Of a stretch of DNA of 64,000 nucleotides, positions 1 through 8,100 are shown piece by piece; within the stretch, counting starts at the first letter, position 1, and the number at the start of each line of letters is the position of its first letter. Below the pieces are notes generated by a model that was given only the letters and a program-made list of their open reading frames with translations, was not told where the DNA came from and did not search any database. The stretch comes from RPQJ01 sp041910015 (GTDB taxonomy: Bacteria; Pseudomonadota; Gammaproteobacteria; Steroidobacterales; Steroidobacteraceae): NCBI GenBank assembly GCA_041910015.1, contig JAYRRR010000021.1, forward strand, positions 43,552-107,551, in the 5' to 3' direction. The position numbers and the translations under genes are program-made.

Positions 1-333
1 CTCGTTCGCGTCGGCGCCGCCCAGCGTGAAGAACACGCGGCCTCCCTCGAAGCCGGAGAGCCCGAGCAGGCGCTCGGCGAGTTCCGCGCGTGGACGGGCA
101 CCCCAGGCGTTGGTCACGAAACAGAGCCGCTCGGCCTGGGCGCGGACCGCGGCGACCACGCGGGGATGCTGGTGACCGAGATTGCTGCACTCGGCGAGGC
201 TGCTCATGTCGAGCACGCGGCGGCCGTCCTCCAGGTGCAGCCAGGCGCCCGAGCCGCCCGTGACCGTCGGTGCGTCCCATTGCGACTGGGCGCACCAGCT
301 ATGCAGCACGGTGTTTCGCTCGGGCGAGGTCAC
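1..333 (-). CDS. class III aminotransferase, N-terminal part (runs off left edge)
   Basis: Only the first 111 codons are present; the gene continues beyond base 1. The GTG at 333 is chosen because the family's early conserved block (HSWCAQSQ, then a Gly-rich turn and LHLEDGRRVLDMSS) begins about ten residues later. Other visible landmarks are NLGHQHPRVVAA and, at the truncated end, FFTLGGADANE, the segment before the PLP-phosphate-binding region of fold-type I, class III transaminases. These are cytosolic PLP enzymes that move an amino group from an omega-amino acid, amine or aspartate to an oxoacid; the substrate cannot be told from this fragment. It is divergent from the membrane-protein gene at 590, across a gap holding three repeat copies. 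Confidence 0.85.
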   Translation of the reverse strand, partial: MTSPERNTVLHSWCAQSQWDAPTVTGGSGAWLHLEDGRRVLDMSSLAECSNLGHQHPRVVAAVRAQAERLCFVTNAWGARPRAELAERLLGLSGFEGGRVFFTLGGADANE

Positions 334-360
334 AGGGCGACAGGGTAACAGGTGGTAACT

Positions 361-385
361 GGTGCCGGTGTCACGGTTTCGGCAA
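361..385 (-). repeat. 25-bp dyad repeat, copy 1
   Basis: Read on the minus strand it begins TTGCCG, has the core CCGTGACA and ends CCGGCACC. The same 25-bp pattern recurs at 437, 495 and 60138. The outer arms TGCCG and CGGCA are inverted repeats, so each copy could be a two-fold binding site or a small hairpin. It lies between the start of the aminotransferase gene and copies 2 and 3. Confidence 0.6.
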
Positions 386-436
386 GCATCGCGTGCGAGC
401 GCTTCATGCGCCTGGTCGCGGCCTGACTGGCGCGAG

Positions 437-461
437 TTGCCGGAATCGTAACACCGGGACC
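437..461 (+). repeat. 25-bp dyad repeat, copy 2
   Basis: Begins TTGCCGG, core ATCGTAACA, ends CCGGGACC. It is preceded by GAG, as is copy 3. It starts 58 bp before copy 3 in the same orientation. Confidence 0.6.
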
Positions 462-494
462 TTTGGCCCATCTTCGGCATCTTCAGCCTTCGAG

Positions 495-522
495 TTGCCG
501 ATGGAACCGCAACACCGGCACC
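495..522 (+). repeat. 25-bp dyad repeat, copy 3 (3-bp insertion)
   Basis: Begins TTGCCG, then carries three extra bases (ATG), then GAACCGCAACA and ends CCGGCACC. Preceded by CGAG like copy 2. The insertion changes arm spacing but not the arm sequences. Confidence 0.55.
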
Positions 523-589
523 GTCAGTCCCTGCGAGTCGCAATACCGCCACCCGGCGAAACGCGCACGCGTCAGGCTAGACTGTGCCC

Positions 590-1000
590 ATGAAGGCGCC
601 GATTCCCGCACCGCTCGCGCGCAGCCTGCTCGTGACCTGCGCGACCGTCGCGCTGGCGTTCGGGCTCGCGACGGCTGTTCGCCATGGCCTGATCGAACGT
701 GACGATCTCGGGCCGGCCTGTGACGTCGCCGACCCCGCGTGGTGGTGTGCGGTGCGCATGGCGTTCATCCGGGCGTTCGTGCACGGCATCTACGGCTACG
801 CGAGTCTCGCGCTCGCCGCGTCAGCCGCGTGGTGGCGCAGGTCCTGGCCCGCATGCGCCGCCCTCGTCGTCGGCACGTTCGGCATGGTGCTCTATGACTT
901 CACGTGGTCCGGTGCCGGCGTCGTCGTCGCGGTGCTCGTCCTTGCGCACCTGCGCGGCCAATGGCAGCCACACGGCGAAGCCGAGCAACACGCACACTGA
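590..1000 (+). CDS. small integral membrane protein, unknown function
   Basis: 136 residues from the ATG at 590 (an in-frame GTG at 584 would add two). Hydrophobic stretches cover about residues 10-28, 55-80, 85-100 and 104-120, so three or four membrane helices are likely; a charged, His-rich tail follows. The segment YDFTWSGAG in a helix region is reminiscent of small conserved membrane proteins, but I do not recognise the family. TAGACT just upstream of the start could be a -10 box. Its last 180 bp overlap the 3' end of the convergent GH17 gene, an unusually long tail-to-tail overlap; one of the two ends may be overcalled, more likely the GH17 tail. Confidence 0.6.
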   Translation: MKAPIPAPLARSLLVTCATVALAFGLATAVRHGLIERDDLGPACDVADPAWWCAVRMAFIRAFVHGIYGYASLALAASAAWWRRSWPACAALVVGTFGMVLYDFTWSGAGVVVAVLVLAHLRGQWQPHGEAEQHAH

Positions 1001-2566
1001 GCCCCAGCCGATCGAGCGCGCGTTGGCGCAGCCCTCGAGCAGCGGAATCGCCATGCCGGCGAGCACGAGCCACGTGGCCAGCGTCGCTTCCTCGTTCGCG
1101 CTGCGGGTGTGCAGGTCGTCACCGCGCGCACGAACGTCCGCGAACGCAACCCAGGTCAGGGCCATGACGCCGGGCAGGAACAGCCAGACCGGAAAGTCGC
1201 GATGTCGGCCGGCGAAGACGAGGCCGAGGCACACGTAGGCCGCGCCGGCGAGCAGTCCCAGTTCGACGACGCGTGGGATGGCGGAGCGCGCGTCAGCCCG
1301 CGCGTGGCCGCTGGTGCGAGCCGCGAACGCCCATGCGAGGGCGAGCCAGCCGAACGCGACGACGGTCAGTGTCGCGATCCAGTCCACGGCCGTCACGTTG
1401 CCATCGACGAGGTAACGCCACTGTCGTGCCGCGACGGCGACGGCGAATGCGCCGAGACCGAGCCGCGCGACCGCCGACCAGCCGGCGCCGACCGCTTCCA
1501 GGCCGGGCGCGTGTACGATCGCAAGCGGCCGCGAACGCCGGGACGACCGCGTGGTACCGAGCGCGGCCACCACTCCGGCCAGCAGCGCCGCGAGCGCGAT
1601 CGGGCGGCCGCGCGCGTCCTCCACGACCGTGCCGCCCGTGGCCTTCGGCTGTCCACCCGCGTCGTACAAGCCCCAATGCCCGCCAACGGTGCCTTCGTGA
1701 GCGATCTTCCATGGCTGGTCGAACGCTTCGATCACGTTGTAGTCGAAGCCGCGTCGACGCGCGAGCCCGGCGAAGCCCGCGAGGAACCGTGCCTGCTCGA
1801 CACGACCGGTCGTGACCGGTCCGCGCGGACGTCCCGCCGTCGGCCATCCGGTCTCGCCGACGAACAGCGTCGAACCCGGAAACGTCCGTTGCAGCTTCGT
1901 GTACAGGCGATCCACGTACGGAATCACGTCGTCGATTGCGACGGGGTCATCGTCCCAGTAGGGCAGGATGTGGACCGTGACGAAGGAGACCTCACGCGCG
2001 AGTTCGGGATGCCGGATCCAGTAGCCCCAGACGTCCGCATACGTCACGGGCAGCCCGGTGGCCGCGGACACGCGCCGCAGCATCGAGGCGAGTTGCGGCG
2101 CGGTCTGTTCGTGCCGCAGCAGCACCTCGTTGCCGACGATCACGGCACGGACGACGTCGCGGTGCTCGCGGGCGAGCCGGATGCCCGTCGCCAGTTCCAG
2201 TTTGTTGTGCGTGGCGTCGCGGCCGATCCAGAGCCCGAGCAGCACCCGCATGCCGAGTTCGCGCGCCACCTCCGGAACGCGGTCGTAGCCTTCCGAGACG
2301 GTGTAGGTGCGCACGCAGTTCGTGCGTCGCGCGAGCAGCGTCAGGTCGCGTCGCACCTGTTCGACGGTGAGCCGGTCGCGCGCGTGGCCCTCCTGCCGGG
2401 ACGGCGCGTAGGAGAGGCACGGCAACCGGGCCGACTCGCCGGACGCCGCGACGCTTACGGGTGTGCCGTCGACCCACCAGCCCGAGGCGGTCCATGCACC
2501 GAGCACCAGCCACGCCGCGGCGACGGCGAGCGGCGAGGCAAACGCGTCGAGCGTGCGCGCGACCAT
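821..2566 (-). CDS. glycoside hydrolase family 17-like enzyme with C-terminal membrane domain
   Basis: 581 residues. After one N-terminal membrane segment comes a TIM-barrel typical of GH17 beta-1,3-glucanases and glucosyltransferases: LSYAPSR early, then VGNEVL with the predicted acid/base Glu147 and VGETGWP with the predicted nucleophile Glu238. From about residue 315 the protein is polytopic, with roughly six hydrophobic helices. Likely role: remodelling or making beta-1,3-linked glucan at the inner membrane or periplasm. It is the last gene of a leftward operon, 11 bp after the flavodoxin-like gene. The final 45 or so residues are polar, low-complexity and overlap the convergent gene at 590-1000, so they are probably not conserved. 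Confidence 0.8.
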   Translation of the reverse strand: MVARTLDAFASPLAVAAAWLVLGAWTASGWWVDGTPVSVAASGESARLPCLSYAPSRQEGHARDRLTVEQVRRDLTLLARRTNCVRTYTVSEGYDRVPEVARELGMRVLLGLWIGRDATHNKLELATGIRLAREHRDVVRAVIVGNEVLLRHEQTAPQLASMLRRVSAATGLPVTYADVWGYWIRHPELAREVSFVTVHILPYWDDDPVAIDDVIPYVDRLYTKLQRTFPGSTLFVGETGWPTAGRPRGPVTTGRVEQARFLAGFAGLARRRGFDYNVIEAFDQPWKIAHEGTVGGHWGLYDAGGQPKATGGTVVEDARGRPIALAALLAGVVAALGTTRSSRRSRPLAIVHAPGLEAVGAGWSAVARLGLGAFAVAVAARQWRYLVDGNVTAVDWIATLTVVAFGWLALAWAFAARTSGHARADARSAIPRVVELGLLAGAAYVCLGLVFAGRHRDFPVWLFLPGVMALTWVAFADVRARGDDLHTRSANEEATLATWLVLAGMAIPLLEGCANARSIGWGSVCVLLGFAVWLPLAAQVRKDEHRDDDAGTGPREVIEHHAERADDEGGACGPGPAPPRG

Positions 2567-2577
2567 GTGGCGTCGGG

Positions 2578-3072
2578 TCAGAACACGCCGAGCGCCAGGC
2601 CCGTGGCCAGCGCGGCGCCGAGTTCCTCGCAGCGCTGCAGGTCCTGCAGGCCAATCGTCTTGTCGCGCAGGATCGCCGCGGGCGTCTGGGCGTGCGTGAT
2701 CACGATCAGCGTCGGTGCGATCGGCCGCAGTCGCCATCCCAGCGCGATGCGCTCGAGTTGCCGTGCCGCGCCCTGGCCGTCGCTGCCCGCGCAGATCATG
2801 GCCGCGTAGGGCCGGCCCTCGATGCGCTCCAGCGCGGCGTAGTAGGTACGGTCGAAGAAGTCCTTCATCATGCCGCTCATCGACGCGAGGTTCTCGGGTG
2901 TCGCGAACAGGTAGGCGTCGGCCCCGAGCACGTCTGCCGGCGTGGCCTGCGCGGCGCGCAGCGACGTGAGTTCGACGTCGGGCTCGGTCGCGGCCCCGCG
3001 CACGGCCGCTTCGACCATCTGGCGCGTGCCGCCGGTCAGGGTGTGGTGGACGACGAGCAGCTTGCGGCTCAA
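2578..3072 (-). CDS. flavodoxin-like NAD(P)H-dependent oxidoreductase
   Basis: 164 residues from a TTG at 3072 that overlaps the stop codon of the preceding lactonase gene (TTGA), implying translational coupling. The start KLLVVHHTLTGGTRQM fits the flavin phosphate-binding loop of flavodoxin-fold proteins; ATPENLASMSGMMKDFFDR is the FMN-ring loop typical of NADPH-dependent FMN reductase/WrbA-like families. Expected to be a cytosolic FMN protein reducing quinones or other small acceptors. Of ordinary length for a single-domain flavodoxin. No substrate clue beyond its operon with a lactonase and a membrane glycosidase. Confidence 0.8.
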   Translation of the reverse strand: MSRKLLVVHHTLTGGTRQMVEAAVRGAATEPDVELTSLRAAQATPADVLGADAYLFATPENLASMSGMMKDFFDRTYYAALERIEGRPYAAMICAGSDGQGAARQLERIALGWRLRPIAPTLIVITHAQTPAAILRDKTIGLQDLQRCEELGAALATGLALGVF

Positions 3073-3941
3073 GGCAGGCCGGCGCCCGGCGTGACGACGC
3101 GCGCGCTGACGATGCTGCCCTGCGGTGCGGCGGCAGCGATGGCGCCAACGGACGTCGGCGCGGTCAGCGCATGGAGCGTGCGCCGGTCCTCGCCGCCGAG
3201 CATGCAGGCGAAGCACGGCTGGTCTGTCTCGACGGTCGCCACGACTTCGCCGCCTGGCGCGACGAGCACGCACTCGGGCGCGATCGCGTTGGCGATCCAG
3301 ACGTGACCGTTGGCGTCGAGGCAGATGCCGTCGGGAGCGCGCTGGCCGACAGGCGCCCAGACGCGACGGTTGGCCAGCGAGCCGTCGGCGGCGACGTCGA
3401 ATGCGGTGAGCCGCAGGCCAAGTGTCTCCGCCACGATCAGCGTGCGGCCGTCGGGCGTGATGACCGCGCCGTTCGGAAAGTCGAGCCCGTCGGCGGCGAC
3501 GTGCACACGGCCGTCCGGGTCGACGCGCGCGAGTGTCGCCCGCGGGTGATCGGCCAGTACGGACTCGACACCGCGCGCGTGCAGTTCGCGGTCGAGGTCG
3601 AAGCCGAAGTTGCCCACGTAGGCGCGCCCCCGCGTGTCGACGACCATGTCGTTGGCGAGATGCACGGCGACGTCCGCGAGATCGGCGTGGACGCGCACGC
3701 CGTCCGGGTCCACGCGCAGGACGCGACGCTCGCGCATCGCGACGACCAGCAGGCGGCCGTCCGGCAGCCAGCCCAGACCGCTCGGCTGGTCGTCGATCTC
3801 GAGTTCGGTCCGCACGACACCCGACGTGTCCAGCGACTTGACGGCGTGCGCGTAGAAATCGCTGAACCAGAGGCGGCCGGCGCGCCAGCGCGGGCCTTCG
3901 CCGAAATACAGGCCGGAGGCCACGACCGTTGCGCGCGTCAT
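3069..3941 (-). CDS. SMP-30/gluconolactonase/LRE family beta-propeller
   Basis: 290 residues, no signal peptide. The metal-site signatures of the SMP-30 family are visible: FGEGPRW with the ligand Glu near the N-terminus, DFPNGAVITPDG with the ligand Asn in mid-protein, and APDGICLDANGHVW with the ligand Asp. These enzymes hydrolyse aldonolactones (for example gluconolactone) with a divalent metal in a six-bladed propeller. The ATG at 3941 is preferred over an upstream in-frame ATG at 4034, whose extra residues are Arg/Pro/Gln-rich and lie in the gap to the next gene. First gene of a three-gene leftward operon. Confidence 0.87.
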   Translation of the reverse strand: MTRATVVASGLYFGEGPRWRAGRLWFSDFYAHAVKSLDTSGVVRTELEIDDQPSGLGWLPDGRLLVVAMRERRVLRVDPDGVRVHADLADVAVHLANDMVVDTRGRAYVGNFGFDLDRELHARGVESVLADHPRATLARVDPDGRVHVAADGLDFPNGAVITPDGRTLIVAETLGLRLTAFDVAADGSLANRRVWAPVGQRAPDGICLDANGHVWIANAIAPECVLVAPGGEVVATVETDQPCFACMLGGEDRRTLHALTAPTSVGAIAAAAPQGSIVSARVVTPGAGLP

Positions 3942-3978
3942 CTGCTGCTGCTGCTCCGGACAGGCGGATTGCGGCAAC

Positions 3979-4719
3979 CTACGCCGCGGCGGCGCGGGGC
4001 GCAACTTCGCCAGGCGTGGCGGAAGCAGTCGCATGTCCTGAACGCGCCGGCCGAGTCAGTCCTGCGGCGTCGGTGTCGCAGGATGGGTTCCGCCCGGTGC
4101 TTCCTGCGGGCGGGGCCGCCTGGCAGTCGCGCCGTCGTTCGATCTCCGCGCGCACGCCCTCGAGCTGCTGCGCGACCTGCCGGCGCATCAGCGCGGGGCC
4201 CACGAGCGGCGGCACCCAGAAGCCGGGTTCGATCCCGGCGCGATAGCTGACGTGGCAGCGCGACGCGTCGCCGTGCACGGTCCAGCTGCCCTGCATCTGC
4301 CGCAGGTTGCCGTCGATGCGACGGAACTCGATGCGGACGGGCGGCTGCTCGCTGACGGCGAGCGTCACGTCGAGCGTGACGTGGAAGAAAGCCACGCTCG
4401 CATCGCCGACCTGGTGCAAGAGGATCGGCTCGCCGGGTTCGCTCACGACGTCGCTCGACTCGAGGCTCGGCACGAATTCCTCCAGGCGGTCGAAATCGGC
4501 GAGCGTCGCGTAGCAGAGCTGGGCCGGGGCGTCGGCGGTGAACTCGGCGCGAACCTGCAGCAGCGGGCCTTCGCGTTCCACGGTCACTCGCAGGGGTTCC
4601 GCAGGTGCCTCGGCGCCGGGCGTCGCCGCGGCGCAGTCGAGTCCGATCCACGGTCCGAGCGTGGACGCGAGCATCAAGCCGGGGGCGATGCCGCGGCTTC
4701 GCGCTGGTCGACCTGCCAC
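3979..4719 (-). CDS. secreted SRPBCC (START/cyclase-dehydrase-like) protein
   Basis: 246 residues from GTG 4719. The body carries a START-like fold signature: LCYATLADFDRLEEFVPSL, an antiparallel strand region and a C-terminal helix ending VAQQLEGVRAEIERR, as in polyketide cyclase/ligand-binding SRPBCC proteins. The N-terminus has an Arg-rich stretch, a hydrophobic core around LMLASTLGPWIGL and an AAA-type cleavage region, so export is likely. ATG starts at 4788 or 4674 are possible; 4788 is disfavoured because its extra codons are AT-rich for this genome and would place an 18-bp palindrome inside the gene. The tail after residue 200 is low complexity. Ligand unknown. Confidence 0.65.
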   Translation of the reverse strand: MAGRPARSRGIAPGLMLASTLGPWIGLDCAAATPGAEAPAEPLRVTVEREGPLLQVRAEFTADAPAQLCYATLADFDRLEEFVPSLESSDVVSEPGEPILLHQVGDASVAFFHVTLDVTLAVSEQPPVRIEFRRIDGNLRQMQGSWTVHGDASRCHVSYRAGIEPGFWVPPLVGPALMRRQVAQQLEGVRAEIERRRDCQAAPPAGSTGRNPSCDTDAAGLTRPARSGHATASATPGEVAPRAAAA

Positions 4720-4746
4720 CCGTCGCGTTCGCTGCCGCAGCGTGAG

Positions 4747-4764
4747 ACGTTTCAGCTGAAACGT
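4747..4764. promoter_or_regulatory. 18-bp perfect palindrome, candidate operator
   Basis: The 18 bases ACGTTTCAG/CTGAAACGT form an exact palindrome with no spacer. It sits 28 bp before the chosen start of the SRPBCC gene and about 340 bp before the oxidoreductase operon, in a divergent region. Perfect palindromes of this length are typical of dimeric-repressor operators. The cognate regulator is not identifiable in the window. Confidence 0.5.
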
Positions 4765-4882
4765 GCAGATGATCTTGAGAGTCGGCATCGGGGCGCTGCG
4801 GTCGGGTTGGCGCAAGGCGACGGACAGCATGTCAGGAAATGCGCTCTTTCCGTTAACAAGCAGAAAGATGCACCAAATCCGG

Positions 4883-4901
4883 GGGCCGGCCATGCCGGCC
4901 C
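4883..4901. promoter_or_regulatory. 8-bp stem hairpin in divergent control region
   Basis: GGGCCGGC, loop CAT, GCCGGCCC. Followed on the plus strand by TTGTCATTT, so it could act as a weak terminator or as an operator dyad. First of four inverted repeats in the roughly 220 bp upstream of the 2-oxoacid oxidoreductase gene. Confidence 0.4.
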
Positions 4902-4944
4902 TTGTCATTTCTGCCGCCGCTTTCGCGCGATGGTCGACGCACAC

Positions 4945-4963
4945 AGGCTCAACACGTGAGCCT
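4945..4963. promoter_or_regulatory. 7-bp inverted repeat in divergent control region
   Basis: AGGCTCA, five-base spacer, TGAGCCT, exact. Candidate operator or RNA hairpin; nothing else in the local sequence decides between them. Confidence 0.35.
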
Positions 4964-4988
4964 CAGAACCTGTTCGCTCTTCGCCAGA

Positions 4989-5003
4989 CGAGAATAGTTC
5001 TCG
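4989..5003. promoter_or_regulatory. CGAGAA-N3-TTCTCG dyad, candidate operator
   Basis: Exact 6-bp arms with a 3-bp centre (TAG), 105 bp before the oxidoreductase start. It lies in the most AT-rich part of the gap, a plausible promoter region, so a regulator bound here would control the 2-oxoacid oxidoreductase operon. It does not match FNR, IscR, FadR or PdhR consensus sites that I know. Confidence 0.4.
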
Positions 5004-5060
5004 ATTGGCTCTGCAGGCGAGATGATTGCCCGTAGTCTCCCCGATTGCGAACGACCCGCG

Positions 5061-5098
5061 TCGGGGGCAGGTTGCAGGGTGATTCAGTCTGCCCCCGG
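5061..5098 (+). promoter_or_regulatory. leader hairpin touching the ribosome-binding site of the oxidoreductase gene
   Basis: GGGGGCAG at 5063-5070 pairs exactly with CTGCCCCC at 5089-5096 and the stem extends by one C-G and one U-G pair to 5061/5098. The weak Shine-Dalgarno GGAA starts at 5097, inside the 3' arm edge, 8-11 bp before the ATG at 5108. Folding of the leader could therefore limit translation initiation. Confidence 0.45.
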
Positions 5099-5107
5099 AA
5101 TGCGCGA

Positions 5108-8100
5108 ATGACCCCGAAGTTTCCCGGCCTCCCCACCGTCATCCATGGCAACGGAGCGGTGGCCGAAGTCATGAGCCACGTCTGTGGCGGCGTGATCGGC
5201 TACCCCATCACCCCGTCCACCGAGATCTCCGAGCTCTACGAGGCGTTCCGGGCCGGCGGCGGCTGCAACGTCTGGGGCAAGCACCCGTTCTTCTTCGAGC
5301 CGGAGGGTGAGCATTCGGCGCAGAGCGGCGCGCTCGGCGCGGCGCTGACCGGCGGCAAGTACATCTCGAACGCCTCCTCGAGCCAGGGCATCCTCTACGG
5401 TCTCGAATCGCACTATGTCACCGTCGGCAAGAAGGTCGGCGGGTTCGTGCTGCAGGTGGCGGCGCGCGTGGTCTCGCGCCATTCGCTCAACGTCATGGCG
5501 GGGCACGACGACGTCTACGCGCTGCTGCAGTCCGGCTACACGATCCTGTTCGGCTCCAATCCGCAGGAAGCGGCGGACCTGGCCGCGATCGCCTACAAGG
5601 TCAGCGCGATGTCGCTGATTCCCGTCGCGAACGCGATGGACGGCTTCGCCACGAGCCACATGATGAGCGAAGTGCTCATGCCGGAGCCCGAACTGCTGCG
5701 GGAGTTCCTCGGCGACCCGGCCGGGCGCATCCCGGCGCCGACTGTCGCGCAGGAGATCCTGTTCGGCGCCAAGGGGCGTGTCTACCAGCTCCGCGCCTGG
5801 CTCGCGCGGCGACGCAACGACTTCCTGCCGTCCGCGCTCGACGCCTTGCATGGCCATCTCGACGCGAACGGCGACGCGATCGAGGCGGACGACGCCGGCG
5901 AGCATCTGGCCGGGACGCTGCGCTGGGTGCCGGCGGAGCTGCAGGGCCCATGGCGGCGCCAGTGGCTCAATGCCCACGCGAAGGGCACGCGGCAGCGCGT
6001 GCCGGCCCTCGTCGACGTCGACAATCCAGGCCTCACGGGTGGCGTGCAGAACCAGCCGGACTTCCAGGCCGGGTCCGTCGACCACCGCACGCATTTCGCC
6101 GCCGAGGTGCCGCACTTCGTGCGTGAGGCCATGCAGGACTACGAGGCGCTGACCGGGCGGCGCTACCAGCCGGTGCAGACCTGCCAGTGCGACGACGCCG
6201 AGTGCGTGGTCGTCGGGCTCGGCTCGGTAACCGACGACGCGGAGGCCGTGGCGACGTACCTGCGCGGGCAGGGCCAGAAGGTCGGCGTCGTCTCCGTGAA
6301 GCTGCTGCAGCCGTTCCCCGAGGCGGAACTCGTGCGGGCGCTGGCGGGCAAGCGCGCCGTCACGGTGCTCGAGCGCTCGGAGAACACGGCGCTCACCGGC
6401 CTTGTCACGCAGGCGCTGTTCAAGGGTCTCGAGAACGCCGGCGGCGACGTCCGCCATCCGGGCATCCCGCCGCTGCAGCGCCTGCCGAAGCTCACGACGG
6501 CGATTTTCGGTCTGGGCGCGCACGATCTGCAACCGCGTCATCTCGTGGCGGCGTTCCGCAACATGGAGACGCGCAACGTGCCGTTCGTGTATCTGGGCAG
6601 CCAGTTCTTCGCGCGCAACCCGTCGCCGGCGCTCGCGGCGCTGCAGGCGCGCCTGAAGGCCGCGTATCCCGAAACCGAGTCGATGGCGCTCGAGACCGAA
6701 CCCAATCCGGTGCTGCTGCCGCCGGACGCGTTCCGCGTGCGTTTTCACTCGATCGGCGGCTACGGCACGATCGCGACCGGCAAGCTGATCACCGACATCC
6801 TGGCCGGCGTGCTCGGCATGCATTCGAAAGCCGCGCCGAAGTACGGCTCGGAGAAAAGCGGCGCGCCGACCAACTACTACATCACGCTGAGTCCGGAGCC
6901 GGTCAAACTCACCAATGCCGAGCTCGAGGACGTCGAGATCGTGATCTCGCCCGACCACCGCGTGTTCGGCCACACGAACCCGTTGCGCGGCCTCGTCGCC
7001 GGCGGCACCTTCATCCTGCAGTCGAGCCGGTCGCCGCTCGAAGTGTGGCGCGAGCTGCCCGGGCAGGCGCGCCGCACCCTGCGGTCGCGGAAGATCCAGT
7101 TCTTCATCCTCGACGGCTTCGCGGTCGCGAAGCGTCACGCGCCGACGCCCGAGCTGCAGACCCGCATGATGGGCATCGCGTTCATCGGCGCCGTCTGCGG
7201 GCACGTCGAGCGCATCACGGCGGGCGCGTCGAAGGAGGCGCTGCTCGCCAAGATCCGCAGCCAGATCTCGAAGAAGTTCGGCGCCAAGGGCGGCGCGGTC
7301 GTCGAGGGCAACCTCGCCGTCATGAAGGAAGGCCTCGAGGCGACACAGCGCGTCGACTACGACGCGCCGGAGTTCGTTGCCGTCGACGAGCAGCCGCTCG
7401 TCAAGACGAAGCGCAGCGTCGCCATCTCGGCGAACCTGTGTCCCGTCGGCGGCGCCACGCCCGACGGCGGGTTCTTCGACCGCGAGTACTACGAGCAGAT
7501 GATCGCGGCACCGTTCCGCGAGGGCACCGTGGCCGAGGCGCCGGTCCTGCCGGGCACCGGCATGTTCATGCCCGCGGGCACCGCGGCGTGGAAGGACAAG
7601 GGGCTGTTCCGCCGCGACGTGCCGCAGTTCATCGCCGACCGCTGCACGGGCTGCATGGAGTGCACGCTCGTCTGTCCGGACGCGGCCATCCCGAACACCG
7701 TGCACGACATCCACGACCTGCTGCAGACGGGTATCGCGTCGCTCGCGTTGCCGGAGACGCAGCAGGCGGATCTGCTCGCGCAGGTTCATCCGCTGACGGA
7801 AGCCGTGCGATCGCGATACCTCGCGACCAGGGAGAGCCCGCCGTTCCACGAGGTCGTCGCTGCCGCCGCCGCAGGTCTGGACGGGACCACGGCCTCGACC
7901 CGGCGCAACGTCGCGCGGCTGGCGGACACCCTGCGGATCTTCCCCGTGGCGCGTACCAGACCCTTCTTCGATGCTCCGGAGAAGGAGCGGCCCGGCAGCG
8001 GCGGCTTGTATTCCGTCGCCATCGATCCCTGGAAGTGCAGCGGCTGCCTCGAATGCATCGACGTGTGCGGCCCTGGCGCGCTGCAAGCGCGCGTGCAGGA

